A stretch of 64,000 nt of DNA from Ewingella americana ATCC 33852 (GTDB lineage: Bacteria; Pseudomonadota; Gammaproteobacteria; Enterobacterales; Enterobacteriaceae), in the NCBI RefSeq assembly GCF_000735345.1, contig NZ_JMPJ01000056.1:35720-99719 (forward strand). The letters run 5' to 3'. Position numbers and translations under genes: made by a program. Positions 47,401 through 52,989 of this stretch are shown here, piece after piece; the stretch's first letter is position 1; each line of letters opens with the position of its first letter. The notes beneath the pieces were generated by a model. The model was not told the DNA's origin. It was given only the letters and a program-made list of their open reading frames with translations, and searched no databases.

Positions 47401-47665
47401 CGTCATCGAAGATAAGCTCACTGTGGTGGCCTTTGCTGTCGGTGTTGAAGAAGCTGTGATAGCGAACCGTGCTGCCATCCTGCATGTGCAGGATCAGGTC
47501 ATTCCCCGCGCGCTCGTAGCTCAAAACCGCCGCGCGCGTAGCATGGACACGTACAATGCTGAGTTGGTTAAGATTGACAGTCTGGCTGGCGCCGGACACC
47601 TGGGAAATTACGCTGCCGTTAGTACGGGAAAGTACGTCGACGATGACATTGCCTTGTTGAGCCAT
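32483..47665 (-). CDS. Giant BapA/LapA-type surface adhesin secreted by type I system
   Basis: 5060 residues in one unbroken frame. The N-terminus (MAQQGNVIVDVLSRTNGSV) is a BapA-type prefix domain. It is followed at about 132-162 by a hydrophobic Ala/Gly stretch and a Gly/Pro linker. About 45 Ig-like domains of roughly 100 residues follow, each with a W in DGxWSV and ending near TDAAGN. Residues 275-873 hold six copies of one domain type; 873-2088 hold three copies of a four-domain cassette. The last 170 residues carry RTX-like GTDGND and GGAGVD segments and the secretion signal. It should form biofilm or attachment fibres held at the surface by its N-terminus. I saw no TAAG/PAAG LapG site near the N-terminus and noticed no cysteine. 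AAGGGG precedes the ATG; the longer frame to 47704 is unlikely. Confidence 0.92.
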   Translation of the reverse strand: MAQQGNVIVDVLSRTNGSVISQVSGASQTVNLNQLSIVRVHATRAAVLSYERAGNDLILHMQDGSTVRYHSFFNTDSKGHHSELIFDDGVHPIEHATFVDTGVAPGSAVAVVPGYETVPDVGALLLDGSNFDPAILGALLGVVALGAGIAIAASNSGGGGGGSSNNGGEPGQPGQPGGSDKTPTLTLATFAGDNVLNKAEVGDSQVFSGTTTNVTAGQTVTLTLNGKTYTTTTAADGSWSITLPAGDLQGLADGTYVANVSVTGTDGQTITKGVTIGVDTTAPGAATDVTLVNDANQPITGPTNDNSPTLSGKAEPGSTVTISDGGTVIGTVPVDGNGNWTFTPNPPLGDGDHSLTAEVTDPAGNTSPPSTPIAVVVDTTAPAGATDVTLVNDANQPITGATNDTTPTITGKAEAGSTVTVRDGDTVIGSTVADGNGNWSVTPTQPLGEGNHSITTEVTDPAGNSSGVSAPIAVEIDTTAPGAATDVTLVNDANEPITGSTNDNTPTLSGKAEPGSTVTVSDGGTVIGTAPVDGNGNWTFTPNPPLGDGDHSLTVVVTDPAGNSSPPTTPIAVVVDASSPSPATDVQITDGENTPIGTNGSTNDTKPTISGKAEADSAITIRDGDTVLGTVKADGSGNWSLTLDQPLSEGPHSITTEVTDAAGNSSGVSTPIVVNIDTIPPAAATAVEILNGDGLPVDGITNDTTPTVSGKAEAGSKVIVRDGNTIVGSAIADENGNWSVTLQDPLSEGPHGLTTEVRDAAGNSSGISAPIAVEIDTTAPGAATDVKLVNNDDLPIDGATNDTTPTLSGKAEVGSTVTIRDGDKVLATVPVDGEGNWSYTPAEPLAEGPHSLTTEVKDAAGNSSGISTPIAVDVDTIAPNVTIDPVTGDNKISFNEAAGIITITGTASASEAGRTLVLNVNGDPHNVIVGNDGKWSFDLPAGTLTGTNGDITITATLTDAAGNTGTTTDTVHVAADPALQPSLTVNVFAGNDIVDGAEIQVDQKLTGSTTNVEAGNTVTVTFGDKTYTGIVGADGTWSVTIPATALHDVGNGSGDFDVKVSDSSGNEATATRPYEINDQLGGIAIDPISVDGNINAIEAAAGVTISGTTFNVPAGPGAITVNIGGVNYLADVAPNGTWSIQLSTAAIQALADGKQNIEVSATDGGGNPISTAGSVNVYVHNLPAPTLDTLFGDGTLNGSEAAAGQTITGNTGVTGAGQSVTVIIGGQQFAATVANDGTFSVSIPSSVLSSLPNGTAPIQVIATDVAGNSQTINDNVPVDTLAPTLTINPLAGDGQISLAEAATALTLSGTASISEAGREVTITLNNETYTATVGPNGVWSVELPAGALNNLNGDFVVNATLSDAAGNSTTTTNTIHVVSDPTIQPTITINPFGGDNAVDGAEVQTAQVLNGTTANVEAGQIVKITLNGHTYTAEVQQSGSWSVIIPVTDMQVLTNGTQTISVEVADKAGNSASGTDNFTVNITENGVAIDPVTGDNVINAVETENGIQVTGTTYGVPVGTDVVVTFGTVSHTVQVLANGRWSVNFTSPELAGIDPGTTTVSAVTKDANGNTLTNSVSVGVDNVAPEPTINTPFGDGFLNITEAGTAQTLTGSTGKAGDGQTVTVTLGGHEYTATVGANGSWTISIPSADLKGLPEGSNPIVVVASDSAGNSTTINSNVTVDLSAPTLTVNPLTADGIVSSAEAAGALELTGTASVSEAGKTITVTLNGATYTGLVGSDGNWTVNIPAGVLNGVASGQYPLTVSLTDEAGNTTTQTSNVTLATGVDSQPTLTLNAFAGNNVIDGAERLADQTLSGTTTHVEAGQQVNITLNGKTYTATVGASGAWSVQIPAADLTALTDGSITLTAEVADKAGNPAQGSLPLTINTELSGLAIDPITGDNKLSAQEAGAGINISGTSHNVAEGANVTVTLNGKTYIAAVGADGTWTVPVGATDLALLGDGPLAVKVTATDAAGNAVSSTVTLDVYTHQLPTPTINTPFGDGLLSTAEAATSQTLSGSTGIVGDGQTVTVTLGGKEYTATVGGNGQWTVTIPSADLQALPQSDNAITVTAADAAGNSTPLTSNVTVDFTAPTLTIDPISGNGYIDAAEAAAAVTLSGSTDPAEAGRIVTLTINGQTYQAEVGADGKWTTDIPANSLLGLANGQYTLTATLSDAAGNSTTATESVGVFTQLPVPVLNTPFGDGVLSKPEAGVDQILTGNTGAVGPDQKVTVNIGGQDYTGTVGNDGTWSVTIPANALNNLTDGSSPLLVTVTDPAGNTGTTTTNVTVDLTAPTLSVDPLTGDDKLNTDEVATGFLVQGTSDTGDAGRPVTVSIDGHTYTGVIQPDGSWSVLVPPNALSDLTVGDHPYSVSVTDAAGNQTVVDGSVNVTGVPSPLFPSIDAPFGDTILNGIELAEVQTLTGTTGATGTGQTVKVNIGGLDFDATVGADGHWTLDVPANALASLPQGPLSIEVTATSASGATGSSTIQATVDTVAPTLTVDLVAGDDIINAAELLQPLTLTGTASVNDSGQSVKVSLVVGGVTYEGTVGTDGKWSVPLPNDALQALGDGPHTITATLTDAAGNTTTINHEFTIEAGAAYTPTLAIDTISGDDYINATEKGEDLVLSGTSTKLEEGREVTLTFNGKTYTAVVDGEGKWTTTVPAADLAGLGDGQATITANATSLAGNPASATHEVNVLASEANLPTITIDKVAGDDVINSTEHNQPLVISGTSNHLVAGETINITLNGKPYTAIVGDDGKWSTTVPVADVQALQNQEYTITATGNDVAENVATGTHQVTVDTTPPLLTIVVDAGADGIVNAVEAALGLPISGTAPEGTTVTVTVDGKPYPVLVPEGGNWTLTIPAADLKAITTDGPLVITATVTDAQGNVADVTVNPAIELAINNLPVLTLDPLEFVNITTAADGFTITGTSTNLPNGTVVQVSVAGVQVTGTVTDNVWTATVAPGLITPQNIAEGVGTVTVSYTDAAGNPASASHSVTVDLTPPVAAVVDPLFGDGALNKLESGVDQIVTGKVAPGDSVVLTLDGKPVTAVVGPDGTWTATIPTATLLGLTDGQNTLTVAVTDAAGNSTSSDVPFVSYINTLPTATITDSFGGTINIDKAALGGSISGTTGITSDGQKVTVNLNGKDYTADVNSATGTWVLPLDAATLQGLPNGTWTATVTVTDVAGNSSTQAENISVQLTPPPVPTIDLVFGDGVLNAAEAAAGQTISGSTGITGAGQIVTVTFAGIAAPLTATVGADGKWTLDLTVTQLADIAGLATHSITVTSTDQYGNSNVSSPEVFTVDLNIPNPSITNQPFGADNVLNIAEAAGPITIAGTTGLTGAGQAVKVVIDVNGTSYNATVLPDGTWTLNLPAGALSGLTGGDHTINITATDASGNTKTVPVDFTTDFTPPVVAVTNVSTDGYINLAEAAAGTLINGTTDGTSVNVNIGGKDFIAAVSGGTWVLNLTAAQIATLPQGSQTITVTATDASGNTSTAISHVGIATDAAAAPTVTVGTFAGDNILDFAESRTPQTISGTTAHVEAGRTVNVTVGSITGLSAIVQADGSWSLTLSPAQLQTLSNGATNITANVSDLAGNAATPDIHDITVSVTPPAAFLTLNPISVDNIINSTDDGGLIMSFTGQYLNNQTVLTPQLITVFVNGVPVVGTFPALPSASGTWTIVGLSQLVTFPTDGNYTVTVSMTGLNGTTATVTQTVVVDRTPPTLTVSAFAGDDVLNGTEAATNQTISGTASTSEIGRTVTVTLNGKTYTALVGAGGAWSTTVPAADLQGLPPGTNTISASLSDAAGNTTTTPHTFTTNTTAPLLSVGVLAGDNVLNLAEGLVTQLLTGTSSAEAGQTVTIKIAGVTVGTAVIQPGGAWSAEILPTGLSGLLDGPNVLTASVTDKAGNTTSVDVGINVLFNSLLDLDITSGLVGGVLNAASLLLTQTIGGVATSAGVGAKVSVEIGGQTITADVGVNGQFNLSIPPTLLANLPNGPLALNVVLTDAAGNTKVQVIDLNVAKILPVLGDLTSGLGNVDHILNTVVSGAAQTVSGALTAADGTIVKIAVGALTFTGTVVNNAFSIAIPAGALASLADGVVPVILTATDAAGNVLTQALNPLTVALHNLPQIVLDPLFGDGLLNAADILLNQTITGVVKNVAAGTTLSVQVGAGAPLTAQVDATGHFSVTVPANLLSGLTTGNLGVNVSLTDSNGNTTSVGAQAAINVTLPTINLTDVLHNGVLGAVDALTSQVIGGVVTGVTAGTTVKVTLGGKTFLGVTDAGGKFAVTLQPGDLKALADGTLAIGVSVVSDAGNVGSTNVNANVIINSLPKVVLDPLFGGNGVLNAAEALLTQTISGTVLNATAGSSVKITLGPLVLNGTVDGTGHFNVQVTPLQLSQLLDGNLSVGVTVTDAVGNTSGVNAGLNVGIHNLPSIVLNPIFGDGVLSVVDLLTGQTISGVATNVSVGSQVQISLNGKTYLATVGVGGAFSVTVPPLDLKGILTDGLQNVTATFTDAVGNVGTITNAVNVIANALPTITLDPLFNNGLLNAVQALVTQTISGKTTNAEGSTVTVTIGGASLSAVVKADGTFSVNVLPSLLSTLLDGTVGVGVSVTNAANHTVGANANVTVGIHTLPTLNLGTLFGGDGFLNLAEASSNTTLTGTTNVQNGSVSVNVGGVVHTGTITNNTWNVTFTAAELKGLADGATTVKVTITDAVGNITTQTSPLVVKTHALPLVSLDGLGSLGGLIGGILGAGLTLKGSSANIGQGGIISVTLLGTTIGAVVQADGSWQAKFSSEVFAAYNLFTLLGALTGNVVGLQATDLAGNGVNLHVGLAAGSPLISLQAQSLDVQTTDDTHAVAALHTTSSDSSTTDTVHHATSTLTDPLVTADAGAQAASTDTSTTAHDETAFSIGGVTIDVAHTQQDVVGTDGNDIIVLDTLDFGHIDGGAGVDTLQLGGTNQHLDLTLLGFKVEHIDIFDLGNSGTNSITLNLHESLTVKDAPNDEVIIKGGEGSLVNLVAGSDGAWTETGQRTVDGLTFDVYHNASLASTNTLGDVLVQHGLHVQQQS
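41402..45045 (-). repeat. Three tandem copies of a four-Ig-domain cassette in the adhesin
   Basis: Domain openings recur in fixed order on the minus strand. A is xAPTLTINPLAGDG, B is QPTLTLNAFAGNN with VDGAE, C is GxAIDPITGDN, and D is PTINTPFGDG. Copies begin near 45045, 43826 and 42620, so the period is about 1.21 kb (about 404 residues). The units are diverged, not identical. Confidence 0.8.
45045..46840 (-). repeat. Six tandem 100-residue Ig-like repeats near the adhesin N-terminus
   Basis: Units of about 299 bases, each opening with variants of TTAPGAATDVTLVNDANQPI and continuing with TNDxTPTLSGKAEPGSTVT, G(N)GNW and LGDGDHSL. Nucleotide similarity between units is high, especially units 1-3. 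Confidence 0.85.
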
Positions 47666-48344
47666 GCTGTGTGCCCCTTGAACCCAGAGTAAGTAAAGAC
47701 GCACCGCAAAAGTTCCTTTTTGACAGAGTCAGAAAGCGAACTGCGGTGAATTTTATGATCACGAAAACAATGATTTACTTTCCAACTGGTGTGGGTTGCT
47801 GCATGTAAAGTCGACAAAAAAGTCAAAATTATTGCCTGCTTTTCGCAGGTTTTTTATAGAGAACGTCAGGCTTATATTTGCCTTAACTCCAATAAGTTAT
47901 ATGCATGATTTAACCCAAATACATTAAAAAATTGTTATCACTACGATAAGAAAAATGAATCGAAATATTTTGAAACATAAGTTTGACGAAGTTTAAATGG
48001 TCGGCTACGCGGGAAAATTTGACTTTATTCGCCTGATTTACAAGCAATTTGACTTAAATAAGGGTTTTTAACAAGTGCCACTTTTTCGAATTAATAAGCG
48101 TTTCTCATCTTAAAAAAGCATAACTAAAACTTAACGATTATGTGATCGAAACTAAAATTTCACATTTTATTTACACAGCAAAACCGGACAAATAGGATTA
48201 ATGGTAATAACACGATAAAAAGTACGCTGTTAAAATGTGCCGCCTAAATTCGAAGGTTCATTTGCCACCTTGTACCGGGTATGTGATAAAGCACAGTCCT
48301 GTAACGATTTTTTGTTTTTCTCTATCTCACGGACGTTCGATATC
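47666..48344. other. AT-rich regulatory region upstream of the adhesin gene
   Basis: 679 bases between the divergent adhesin and MFS genes, markedly richer in A and T than the flanking genes from about 47820 on. This suits H-NS binding and complex control of the adhesin (inference). It holds one perfect plus-strand terminator at 47835-47855. I could not assign a promoter for either gene with confidence. Confidence 0.5.
47835..47855 (+). terminator. Orphan plus-strand terminator in the adhesin leader region
   Basis: CCTGC-TTTTC-GCAGG followed by six T. No plus-strand gene lies upstream, so it may end an unannotated small RNA. A -35-like TTGACA lies at 47722-47727 without a matching -10. Confidence 0.65.
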
Positions 48345-49520
48345 ATGCCTAACCACGACACCCAACAAGCCACTTCGCCCCCTCATACCGCCCCTCTTCC
48401 CGGTGTTGCTCAGCAACATGCCACGCGGATCATCTTTTTTTTGTCGGGTTTTGCCATGGCGGCGTGGGCTCCATTGGTGCCTTTTGCCAAATTACGCTTA
48501 GATATCAGTGATGGGACGCTGGGTTTGTTGCTGCTGTGCATCGGCGCGGGTTCAACATTCTCCATGCCGTTGACCGGTTTTCTCACCGGCCGATTGGGCT
48601 GTAAAAATGTCATTTTGCTTGCTGCAACAATGCTTTGCCTTGATCTCCCTTTCCTGACCTTGGCGGATGGCGTCGGCACCATGGCCTTGACGCTACTGGT
48701 ATTTGGTGCGGCGATTGGCATGGTTGACGTGGCGATGAACGTCCACGCCGTGGTGGTCGAAAAAGCCAGCGGCCGCGCGATGATGTCGGGTTTTCACGGT
48801 TTTTTCAGTCTCGGCAGCATTTTTGGCGCGCTGGCGGTCACCCTGCTGTTATTCCTCGGATTAACGCCTTTTCAATCAATTTTACTTGTGGTCGCGCTGA
48901 TGATTGTGGCGCTGATCCCCACCACGCCGCATTTTTGGCAGCACACCCGCAATAGCAGCGACGAACCGATGTTCGTTCTGCCGCGCGGCTGGGTGATTTT
49001 CCTCGGCCTGCTGTGCTTCGTAATGTTTATGACCGAAGGCGCGATGCTCGACTGGAGCGCGCTGTTCCTCGCCACCGAGCGCGGTGTGAGCAATCATCAG
49101 GCAGGAATTGGCTACGCGGTGTTCTCTATCGCCATGACCATAGGACGCCTGACCGGGGATCGCATTATCAGCATCATGGGGCGTTTCAAGGTGCTGTTGC
49201 TGGGCAGCCTGTGCGCCAGCATTGGGGTTATCCTGCTGGTCAACGTTGAAAGCTTGTGGGCCGCCGGAATAGGCTTCATTATGACGGGCTTTGGCGCCTC
49301 GAATTTAGTGCCTATAATGTTCAGCGCAGCGGGCAATCAAACGGCTATGCCAGCGAATTTGGCGATTGCTTCTGTGACAACCCTTGGCTATGCCGGTATT
49401 CTTGCAGGCCCAGCCTTAATTGGTTTTATTGCTCAACTCAGCAGCTTATCGGTTGCACTAAGTTGCGTAGCCGTCTCGCTGCTGCTGGTTACTGCCAGCG
49501 CGCGCGCCGTGACTCGATAA
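48345..49520 (+). CDS. MFS transporter, YbjJ-like
   Basis: Inner-membrane transporter of 391 residues with about 12 hydrophobic helices. It resembles the E. coli YbjJ group (FLSGFAMAAWAPLVPFAKLR; GMVDVAMNVHAVVVEKASGR; MMSGFHGFFSLGSIFGALAV; FMTEGAMLDWSALFL). The substrate is unknown. The start at 48345 (MPNHDTQQATS) is chosen because the longer upstream frame is unlike the family. It ends 21 bases before rcsD on the same strand, so read-through into rcsDB is possible. It diverges from the adhesin gene across a long AT-rich region. Confidence 0.82.
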   Translation: MPNHDTQQATSPPHTAPLPGVAQQHATRIIFFLSGFAMAAWAPLVPFAKLRLDISDGTLGLLLLCIGAGSTFSMPLTGFLTGRLGCKNVILLAATMLCLDLPFLTLADGVGTMALTLLVFGAAIGMVDVAMNVHAVVVEKASGRAMMSGFHGFFSLGSIFGALAVTLLLFLGLTPFQSILLVVALMIVALIPTTPHFWQHTRNSSDEPMFVLPRGWVIFLGLLCFVMFMTEGAMLDWSALFLATERGVSNHQAGIGYAVFSIAMTIGRLTGDRIISIMGRFKVLLLGSLCASIGVILLVNVESLWAAGIGFIMTGFGASNLVPIMFSAAGNQTAMPANLAIASVTTLGYAGILAGPALIGFIAQLSSLSVALSCVAVSLLLVTASARAVTR

Positions 49521-49541
49521 TCAAGGAAAAGCGTCACCACT

Positions 49542-52235
49542 ATGCCAAGTAAATATTTGTCGCTGACGTCGACTAACATTACGCGTTTTTTCTGGTTGTT
49601 CATCCTGCTACTGGCCATGGGGCTGGGTATGTATGGCTACAATTACACCAACGCCTATTTGCGAGATAAAGAGAGAACGCTGCAAACTACGGCAGAATTG
49701 ATGCAAAAACGCATCGATAACTACCGTTATATGACTTACCAGATTTATGACGATTTCACCGGCACGGCGCTGACGCCCGAAGCCACCGCCGGGCAGGAAG
49801 TTCGCCTTCGTCAGGACATGTACTTCATCAATAAGCCGCATAAAAAAACCGATGCGCTGATTTTTGGTACCCATGACAGCTCGACGCTGGACCTGACGCT
49901 CAAAATCTCTTCTTATCTTGACGACCAGTGGGGAGCCAAGAGCCAGCCCTACTCCATGTACTATTTGAATGGTCAGGATAACAGCATGATCCTGGTGACC
50001 ACTCAGCAGCTACAACAACAGGATTCGCGGCTTAAAGAGAACTACTTCACTAATACCTTGCAGGCACGCCGTGCCGAGATGCTCCAGCAGGCCAACACGC
50101 TGGACGAGCGCGAAAGCTACTCCAACCTGCGCCACTCGCGTCTTGCCAATGAAGCTTTCTTCTCGCTGCGCACCACCTTTAACAACCCCGGCCATCTGGC
50201 AACGGTGATTGCCTTTGACCTGCCGATGACCGACCTGATCCCGCTGTCAATGGCGCGTGATAACTTCCAGATAACCAACAGCAGCGACGCCGTTAATGAA
50301 GGAGATCCGGAGCAGAGCACCGACACCAGCGGCAGTATTACGCTGCAAGGCTGGTCGGTTAACTTCGCCGCGCCGTTGAGCAATTCGCCGCTGATACTCA
50401 CCTACCACGTGCCGCTGGTCAGCATTATCGTGGATTTGACCCGCAACAACTTCTGGCTGGTGCTGATCAACCTGCTGCTGCTGGCGCTGGCGATGACCGG
50501 CATCTACTTTATTCGCCATCAGTACATCCGCCCGAGCGAAAATATGGCGGCCCAGCTGCACACCCAGCAGGCGCTGAATCAGGAGATCATCTCCAGCCTG
50601 CCGATTGGCTTACTGGTCTATAACTTCAGCAACCACAGCGTGGTGGTGAGCAATAAGATTGCTGACCAGCTGCTGCCGCATCTCAGCCTGAACAAAATCG
50701 CCAATATGGCCGAGCAGCACCACGGCGTGATTCAGGCCACGGTGAATAACGAAGTCTATGAAATTCGCATGCTGCGCAGCCAAATCTCGCCAGAAACCTA
50801 TCTGTTCTTGCTGCATGACCAAGATAAAGAAGTGATGGTGAACAAGACGCTGCAACAGGCGCGCCGCGAGTTCGATAAGAACCTTCAGGCCCGCAAACTG
50901 ATGCTGCACAACTTGGGGATTGAGCTGAACCAGCCGCTGAATGAGTTGAATGAGTTGGTGTCGTCGCTGAGTGAGAGTCAGGACGAGCGCGAGCGCCAAA
51001 CCCTGCATGGTCGCCTGCTCAATGAGTCGCGTAACGCACTGACGCTGGTGGATAACATCACCCTGCTCACACGCCTTGAGACGCAAGATTGGCAGCCATC
51101 GCATCAATCTTACGGACTTTCGGCGCTGGTCGATGAACTTTTGCTGCAAGCGCTGCCTAAGGTTAATCAGAAAGGTTTGATGATCCTCAATCATTACCAT
51201 CCTGAACCTGAGTTAAATTTGCTGGGTGACGGTCAGGCGCTGAAGAAGGTGCTGTCGCTGCTGATTGATTACGCCATCGTCACGACGTCGGTGGGCAAGA
51301 TTACCTTAACCACCGAGCATGACACTGAGCATCCGGGTCAGCTGATTTTTCACATTACTGACACCGGAAGCGGCATCTCGAAGGAAGAGTTGAGTAACCT
51401 GAACTATCCCTTCCTGAGCCAAACCATGGTGGATCGCTTTAACCACGGCTCAGGGCTGACCTTCTTCCTGTGTAATCAGCTGTGTAAGAAGCTCGGCGGA
51501 CAGTTGGAAATTCGCAGCAAAATTGATATCGGCACCCGCTACACGGTGCGCATCAAGCAGACGCTGGAAGAGCAAGAAGATCAGACGGCAGACGAAAAGC
51601 TGCTTGATGATGTGACGCTGCTGCTGGATATCACGTCAGAGGAAGTTCGCGGCATCGTGACCCGCGCAATGAACGCTTACGGTGCGGTGTGTATCGTGGC
51701 GGACGAGCGCCAAGTGACTCGCGAGTATGACGTGTTGCTGACCGATAACCCGCAAAATAGCGATAAATATACCCTGCTGCTGACCAGCGATGAAGCCGGT
51801 TTCCAGCAGTTGGAGAAGCATTATATCCGCGTCAATTACAACATCAGCAGTGCGCTGATCGACGCAACCCTACTGTTAATCGAGCAGCAATTTGCTGAAT
51901 CTGATGACAGTATTTCATCCGAAGAACCCGGTGAAGACTCTCTCGAATTTTATGAAAAACAGCTAAAATCAAGTGATTACTATCAGCTGTTTGTCGAGAC
52001 AGTACCGGAAGACCTAGATAAACTGTACAATGAAAATGAACGTCGTGATTTTACATCGCTTTCCCAAACCGCGCATCGCCTTAAAGGGGTATTCGCCATG
52101 CTGAACTTAACCCCAGGCAAACACCTATGTGAAACGTTAGAACAACATATCGTCGCTGGCGACGTATTGATGATCACTGATAACATTAATCACATTGATT
52201 CTTTTGTCTCCAGACTGCTGCAGCAAGGTAGCTAA
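49542..52235 (+). CDS. rcsD: Phosphotransfer intermediate protein RcsD
   Basis: Inner-membrane phosphotransferase of the Rcs envelope-stress relay, 897 residues. The first helix is FFWLFILLLAMGLGMYGY, a periplasmic domain follows, and the second helix is near residue 310. The histidine-kinase-like domain lacks the catalytic histidine (GIELNQPLNEL in place of HELRTPL). A degenerate receiver-like part and the C-terminal Hpt domain follow, with H845 in TAHRLKGVFAML. It relays phosphate from RcsC to RcsB. It lies four bases upstream of rcsB. Confidence 0.96.
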   Translation: MPSKYLSLTSTNITRFFWLFILLLAMGLGMYGYNYTNAYLRDKERTLQTTAELMQKRIDNYRYMTYQIYDDFTGTALTPEATAGQEVRLRQDMYFINKPHKKTDALIFGTHDSSTLDLTLKISSYLDDQWGAKSQPYSMYYLNGQDNSMILVTTQQLQQQDSRLKENYFTNTLQARRAEMLQQANTLDERESYSNLRHSRLANEAFFSLRTTFNNPGHLATVIAFDLPMTDLIPLSMARDNFQITNSSDAVNEGDPEQSTDTSGSITLQGWSVNFAAPLSNSPLILTYHVPLVSIIVDLTRNNFWLVLINLLLLALAMTGIYFIRHQYIRPSENMAAQLHTQQALNQEIISSLPIGLLVYNFSNHSVVVSNKIADQLLPHLSLNKIANMAEQHHGVIQATVNNEVYEIRMLRSQISPETYLFLLHDQDKEVMVNKTLQQARREFDKNLQARKLMLHNLGIELNQPLNELNELVSSLSESQDERERQTLHGRLLNESRNALTLVDNITLLTRLETQDWQPSHQSYGLSALVDELLLQALPKVNQKGLMILNHYHPEPELNLLGDGQALKKVLSLLIDYAIVTTSVGKITLTTEHDTEHPGQLIFHITDTGSGISKEELSNLNYPFLSQTMVDRFNHGSGLTFFLCNQLCKKLGGQLEIRSKIDIGTRYTVRIKQTLEEQEDQTADEKLLDDVTLLLDITSEEVRGIVTRAMNAYGAVCIVADERQVTREYDVLLTDNPQNSDKYTLLLTSDEAGFQQLEKHYIRVNYNISSALIDATLLLIEQQFAESDDSISSEEPGEDSLEFYEKQLKSSDYYQLFVETVPEDLDKLYNENERRDFTSLSQTAHRLKGVFAMLNLTPGKHLCETLEQHIVAGDVLMITDNINHIDSFVSRLLQQGS

Positions 52236-52239
52236 TCAC

Positions 52240-52890
52240 ATGAATAATATGAACGTAATTATCGCTGATGACCATCCTATTGTCCTGTTTGGTATTCGTA
52301 AGTCACTTGAACAAATTGAATGGGTAAATGTGGTAGGTGAGTTCGAGGATTCTACCGCGCTTATCAATAGCCTGAGCAAATTGGATGCTCATGTTCTGAT
52401 CACCGACCTGTCTATGCCAGGCGACAAGTATGGTGATGGCATTACGCTTATCAAATACATCAAGCGTCACTACCCGCAATTGTCGATTATCGTTCTGACC
52501 ATGAACAACAACCCGGCTATTCTTAGCTCGGTGTTGGACTTGGACATTGAAGGTATCGTACTGAAGCAAGGCGCGCCGACTGACCTGCCAAAAGCACTGG
52601 CTGCGTTGCAGAAAGGGAAGAAATTCACGCCGGACAGCGTCGCCAAGTTGCTGGAAAAAATCAGCGCCAACGGCTACGGTGACAAGCGTCTTTCGCCGAA
52701 AGAGAGCGAAGTTCTCCGCCTGTTCGCCGAAGGTTTCTTGGTCACTGAGATTGCGAAGAAGCTTAACCGCAGTATCAAAACCATCAGTAGCCAGAAGAAA
52801 TCAGCCATGCTGAAACTGGGCGTAGAGAATGATATCGCCCTACTGAACTATCTCTCCTCGGTGAGTTCTCAGCCGGTTGATAAAGAGTAA
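52240..52890 (+). CDS. rcsB: Response regulator RcsB
   Basis: 216-residue response regulator almost identical to E. coli RcsB. The receiver domain has the acidic pair in IIADDHP and the phospho-accepting D56 in LITDLSMPG. The LuxR-type helix-turn-helix is LSPKESEVLRLFAEGFLVTE. It controls capsule, motility and envelope genes, alone or with partners such as RcsA. The ATG at 52240 (MNNMNVIIADDHP) is the conserved start. Confidence 0.98.
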   Translation: MNNMNVIIADDHPIVLFGIRKSLEQIEWVNVVGEFEDSTALINSLSKLDAHVLITDLSMPGDKYGDGITLIKYIKRHYPQLSIIVLTMNNNPAILSSVLDLDIEGIVLKQGAPTDLPKALAALQKGKKFTPDSVAKLLEKISANGYGDKRLSPKESEVLRLFAEGFLVTEIAKKLNRSIKTISSQKKSAMLKLGVENDIALLNYLSSVSSQPVDKE

Positions 52891-52921
52891 GTTTAATCAG
52901 TAGTTACAGGCTTCAAACGAC

Positions 52922-52949
52922 AAAAAGGCACCCTTGAGGTGCCTTTTTA
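52922..52949. terminator. Bidirectional terminator between rcsB and rcsC
   Basis: AAAAAGGCACC pairs with GGTGCCTTTTT around a short loop. A and T runs on both sides serve both convergent genes. Confidence 0.9.
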
Positions 52950-52989
52950 ATGCCTATCTTACCGCCGCCGTGGTTGCCCACGCTGGCGG

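Noticed and set aside
33497-47459. Many long plus-strand ORFs (up to 513 codons) opposite the adhesin gene
   Set aside because: They are in antisense register to a repetitive GC-rich gene, share repeated Arg/Gly/Trp or Ser/Pro/Val-rich composition that mirrors the adhesin codons, and have no ribosome sites or known domains.
25036-49541. Prophage or integrative element as source of the accessory block
   Set aside because: I found no integrase, transposase, tRNA gene, att-like direct repeat or phage gene at either border.
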